DNA of 8,048 bases from Spirochaetia bacterium (lineage in GTDB: Bacteria; Spirochaetota; Leptospirae; Leptospirales; Leptonemataceae), in assembly GCA_016195395.1 (NCBI GenBank), contig JACPZR010000403.1, positions 1 through 8,048 of the forward strand, given 5' to 3'. Numbering within the stretch: position 1 is the stretch's first letter; every line of letters begins with the position of its first letter. Both the position numbers and the translations under genes were made by a program. Shown piece after piece: positions 6,822 to 8,048 of the stretch. The notes beneath the pieces are model-generated. The model saw only the letters and a list, made by a program, of their open reading frames with translations. It did not search any database and had not been told where the DNA came from.

Positions 6822-7403
6822 TCAGCGTGCGCGCTCAAGGATACGGGCTACACGCCCGCGGAGCAGCGGCACGATCTCCGCTTCAAACCACGGATTGTTT
6901 TTCAGCCAGCGTTGATTCCGGGGCGATGGATGGACGAGCGGGATAAACCGGGGCAGGTAGTCTTCAAAGCTCCGCACCGTTTGGGTCAGCGTGGGTTTTC
7001 GGCGGGTGGACAAGTAGTACTGTTGGGCATATTGGCCCACGAGCAGCGTCAACTCCACGTTTGGCATAAGCTCCGCAAGTTTGTTGTGCCAGAGCGGGGC
7101 ACATTCCGGGCGCGGCGGAAGGTCGCCTCCGGAGCCTTTTCCAGGATAGCAGAAGCCCATAGGGATGAGCGCAAAGAGTGTGTTATCATAGAACGTTGAT
7201 GTATCAACGCCCATCCACGCGCGCAGTCGGTCGCCGCTGGGGTCATTCCAAGGGATCCCGGAAGCGTGGACTTTTTTTCCCGGGGCTTGCCCCACAATGA
7301 GAACGCGTGACGACGCCGACGCGCGGACAACGGGCCTGGGTCCCAGCGGGAGGTCCTTTTCGCAGACCCTGCAGCCGGCGATGTCCGTTAATAAATCTGC
7401 CAT
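6822..7403 (-). CDS. Uracil-DNA glycosylase superfamily protein with four conserved-type cysteines
   Basis: This 193-residue protein belongs to the uracil-DNA glycosylase superfamily (COG1573-like), whose members remove damaged or deaminated bases from DNA. Motif A is GQAPG (38-42), followed by KKVHASGIPWNDPSGDRLR. The C-terminal catalytic-loop motif is HPSP (158-161). A central block, PMGFCYPGKGSGGDLPPRPE, is characteristic of an uncharacterised subgroup. The only four cysteines are C11, C14, C85 and C101. As I recall, their spacing closely resembles the Fe-S ligands of family 4 enzymes, so a 4Fe-4S cluster is plausible. Family 4 enzymes usually have GEAPG; the glutamine here and the histidine at 46 may mean a different substrate or chemistry. 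The ATG at 7403 is preferred over an upstream TTG at 7424, because it begins just before the CRVC segment and a promoter-like -10 lies between the two. No Shine-Dalgarno is evident. Confidence 0.85.
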   Translation of the reverse strand: MADLLTDIAGCRVCEKDLPLGPRPVVRASASSRVLIVGQAPGKKVHASGIPWNDPSGDRLRAWMGVDTSTFYDNTLFALIPMGFCYPGKGSGGDLPPRPECAPLWHNKLAELMPNVELTLLVGQYAQQYYLSTRRKPTLTQTVRSFEDYLPRFIPLVHPSPRNQRWLKNNPWFEAEIVPLLRGRVARILERAR

Positions 7404-7414
7404 GCGCACACCAC

Positions 7415-7443
7415 AATGTAACAAGCGTATTGATCAGTTGCAA
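7415..7443 (-). promoter_or_regulatory. Putative sigma-70-type promoter for the glycosylase gene
   Basis: Read on the minus strand, TTGCAA (7443-7438) and TACATT (7420-7415) match the -35 and -10 consensus at four of six bases each, with an ideal 17-nt spacer. Transcription would start only a few bases before the ATG at 7403, implying a nearly leaderless message. This agrees with the lack of a Shine-Dalgarno. It is a prediction only. Confidence 0.4.
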
Positions 7444-7446
7444 CTG
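7435..7446. promoter_or_regulatory. Perfect 12-bp palindrome overlapping the putative -35
   Basis: CAGTTGCAACTG is a perfect 12-bp palindrome in the 59-nt gap between the glycosylase and MFS genes. It covers the whole putative -35 (7438-7443), a position where a dimeric repressor could block transcription. The regulator is unknown. It does not match the E. coli LexA box CTGT-N8-ACAG. Confidence 0.35.
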
Positions 7447-7462
7447 GGCAAATTGGGAAGAC

Positions 7463-8048
7463 TTACGCGGCGGCCTCTCGTTCGACTTTTACGCGCAGGA
7501 GAAGAACCATTCCCAGTACAAACAAAGCCGCCATCGAAAGGACAGCATACTTCTCTGATCCGGTGAGCCAGGAAACCAGACCAAACGTGAGCGGCCCTAC
7601 GAGTGTTGACGTCTTGTCCATCAGGGCATAGAATCCAAAGATTTCCGCGCGCATTTCCACCGGCATCAGCCGCGCCATCAACGCCCTGGATACGCTCTGC
7701 GTGGCCCCCATGAAGGTTCCGGCCGCTGCCGCAATCACAAAGAACGACATCTTGTCGTTCGTGAAAAAGACAGCTCCGGTGATGAGGATCCAGCAGCTGA
7801 TATTTATGTAGAGGGAACGGAGAAGTCCGATCCGTTCCCCGATGGCGCCGAAAACAAACGCCCCCATCATGGCCGTCACTTGAACCACGGCAAAGAGGTA
7901 CACAAGCTCCGTCAGCGAAAAATGCAGGGTGGATGTGGCGTAGACGCTCGCGAACACGATGATTGTCTCAACGGCATCTATATAGAAGAAGAACGCAATC
8001 AGGTAGTTTCTCAGATTGGGGTGGTTTTTGAGGTCAGCGATAGTGCGC
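7463..8048 (-). CDS. MFS transporter, UMF1/Atg22-like family, C-terminal part (partial at right edge)
   Basis: This is the last 194 residues of a major facilitator superfamily permease. The frame is open to the window edge, so the GTG at 7957 is an internal valine. The visible sequence contains about six hydrophobic segments and begins with LKNHPNLRNYLIAFFFYIDA, followed by VETIIVFASVYA, typical of the start of the second half of UMF1 (Atg22-like, YxiO-like) proteins. Family-type signatures follow: GAIGERIGLLRS, GTFMGATQSVSRALMARLMP and RAEIFGFYALMDKTSTLVGPLTFG. The protein ends in a short charged tail (RVKVEREAAA). Family members sit in the cytoplasmic membrane, and their substrates are mostly undefined, with amino-acid efflux known for yeast Atg22. 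The substrate cannot be inferred here. It is followed by a 59-nt gap before the glycosylase gene on the same strand, which appears to have its own promoter. Confidence 0.88.
   Translation of the reverse strand, partial: RTIADLKNHPNLRNYLIAFFFYIDAVETIIVFASVYATSTLHFSLTELVYLFAVVQVTAMMGAFVFGAIGERIGLLRSLYINISCWILITGAVFFTNDKMSFFVIAAAAGTFMGATQSVSRALMARLMPVEMRAEIFGFYALMDKTSTLVGPLTFGLVSWLTGSEKYAVLSMAALFVLGMVLLLRVKVEREAAA

Noticed and set aside
6735..7199. 154-codon open frame on the + strand across the STAS start and the glycosylase gene
   Set aside because: It lies antisense to two well-supported genes, and its product shows no recognisable domain.
7435..7446. LexA (SOS) operator upstream of the glycosylase
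   Set aside because: CAGTTGCAACTG does not fit the CTGT-N8-ACAG box or the Gram-positive GAAC-N4-GTTC box, so an SOS assignment is not supported.
7463..7957. GTG at 7957 as the start of a short MFS protein
   Set aside because: The frame continues to the window edge, and the upstream residues match the family (LIAFFFYIDAVETII), so this is a truncated view of a longer gene.
1..8048. CRISPR array, tRNA, insertion sequence or defence island
   Set aside because: I saw no regularly spaced repeats, cloverleaf-like segments, transposase motifs or known defence genes; nearly all the sequence is explained by ordinary coding genes.

Overview
This 8 kb window is a gene-dense, moderately GC-rich bacterial chromosomal segment, judged by eye to be in the mid-50s % GC. 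It carries nine protein-coding genes, two of them cut by the window edges. I see no tRNA, rRNA, CRISPR array, insertion sequence or phage gene. The gene set suggests a Gram-negative, respiring, c-di-GMP-using bacterium: a kinase/acetyltransferase-type arginine biosynthesis enzyme, a type II NADH dehydrogenase, a diguanylate cyclase with a 7TM sensor of the histidine-kinase type, an envelope LysM-FecR protein, and a STAS-domain protein. A deep-branching spirochaete of the Leptospirales type would fit, but that is an impression from protein style. No marker in the window proves it.

Layout. Positions 1-1991 (+ strand) hold the 3' end of an N-acetylglutamate synthase/kinase-like gene, overlapping by 4 nt an intact type II NADH dehydrogenase gene. 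A GC-rich stem-loop (1995-2040) separates this pair from a convergent minus-strand gene (2042-3580) for a 7TM-PAS-GGDEF diguanylate cyclase. The diguanylate cyclase is divergent from a + strand group (3666-6363). That group comprises a LysM-FecR exported protein, a small secreted protein with an FN3-like N-terminal half, and a stand-alone RlmL-type 23S rRNA methyltransferase. The first two are tightly linked by a 4-nt gap; the methyltransferase follows after 36 nt. The right end (6411-8048) is entirely minus strand: a STAS anti-sigma-factor antagonist, a uracil-DNA glycosylase superfamily protein with four cysteines that could hold an Fe-S cluster, and the 3' part of a UMF1-type MFS transporter.

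How the genes relate. Most are housekeeping or regulatory genes with no shared pathway. The clearest functional unit is the LysM-FecR protein plus the secreted FN3-like protein, probably an envelope pair. The neighbouring diguanylate cyclase is divergently transcribed from an 85-bp intergenic region that holds a 7-bp inverted repeat next to the cyclase start codon. I did not find a convincing novel defence, mobile or biosynthetic system. The items most worth checking are the cysteine-bearing glycosylase and its palindrome-overlapped promoter, the LysM-FecR/secreted protein pair, and the hairpin at the cyclase start.
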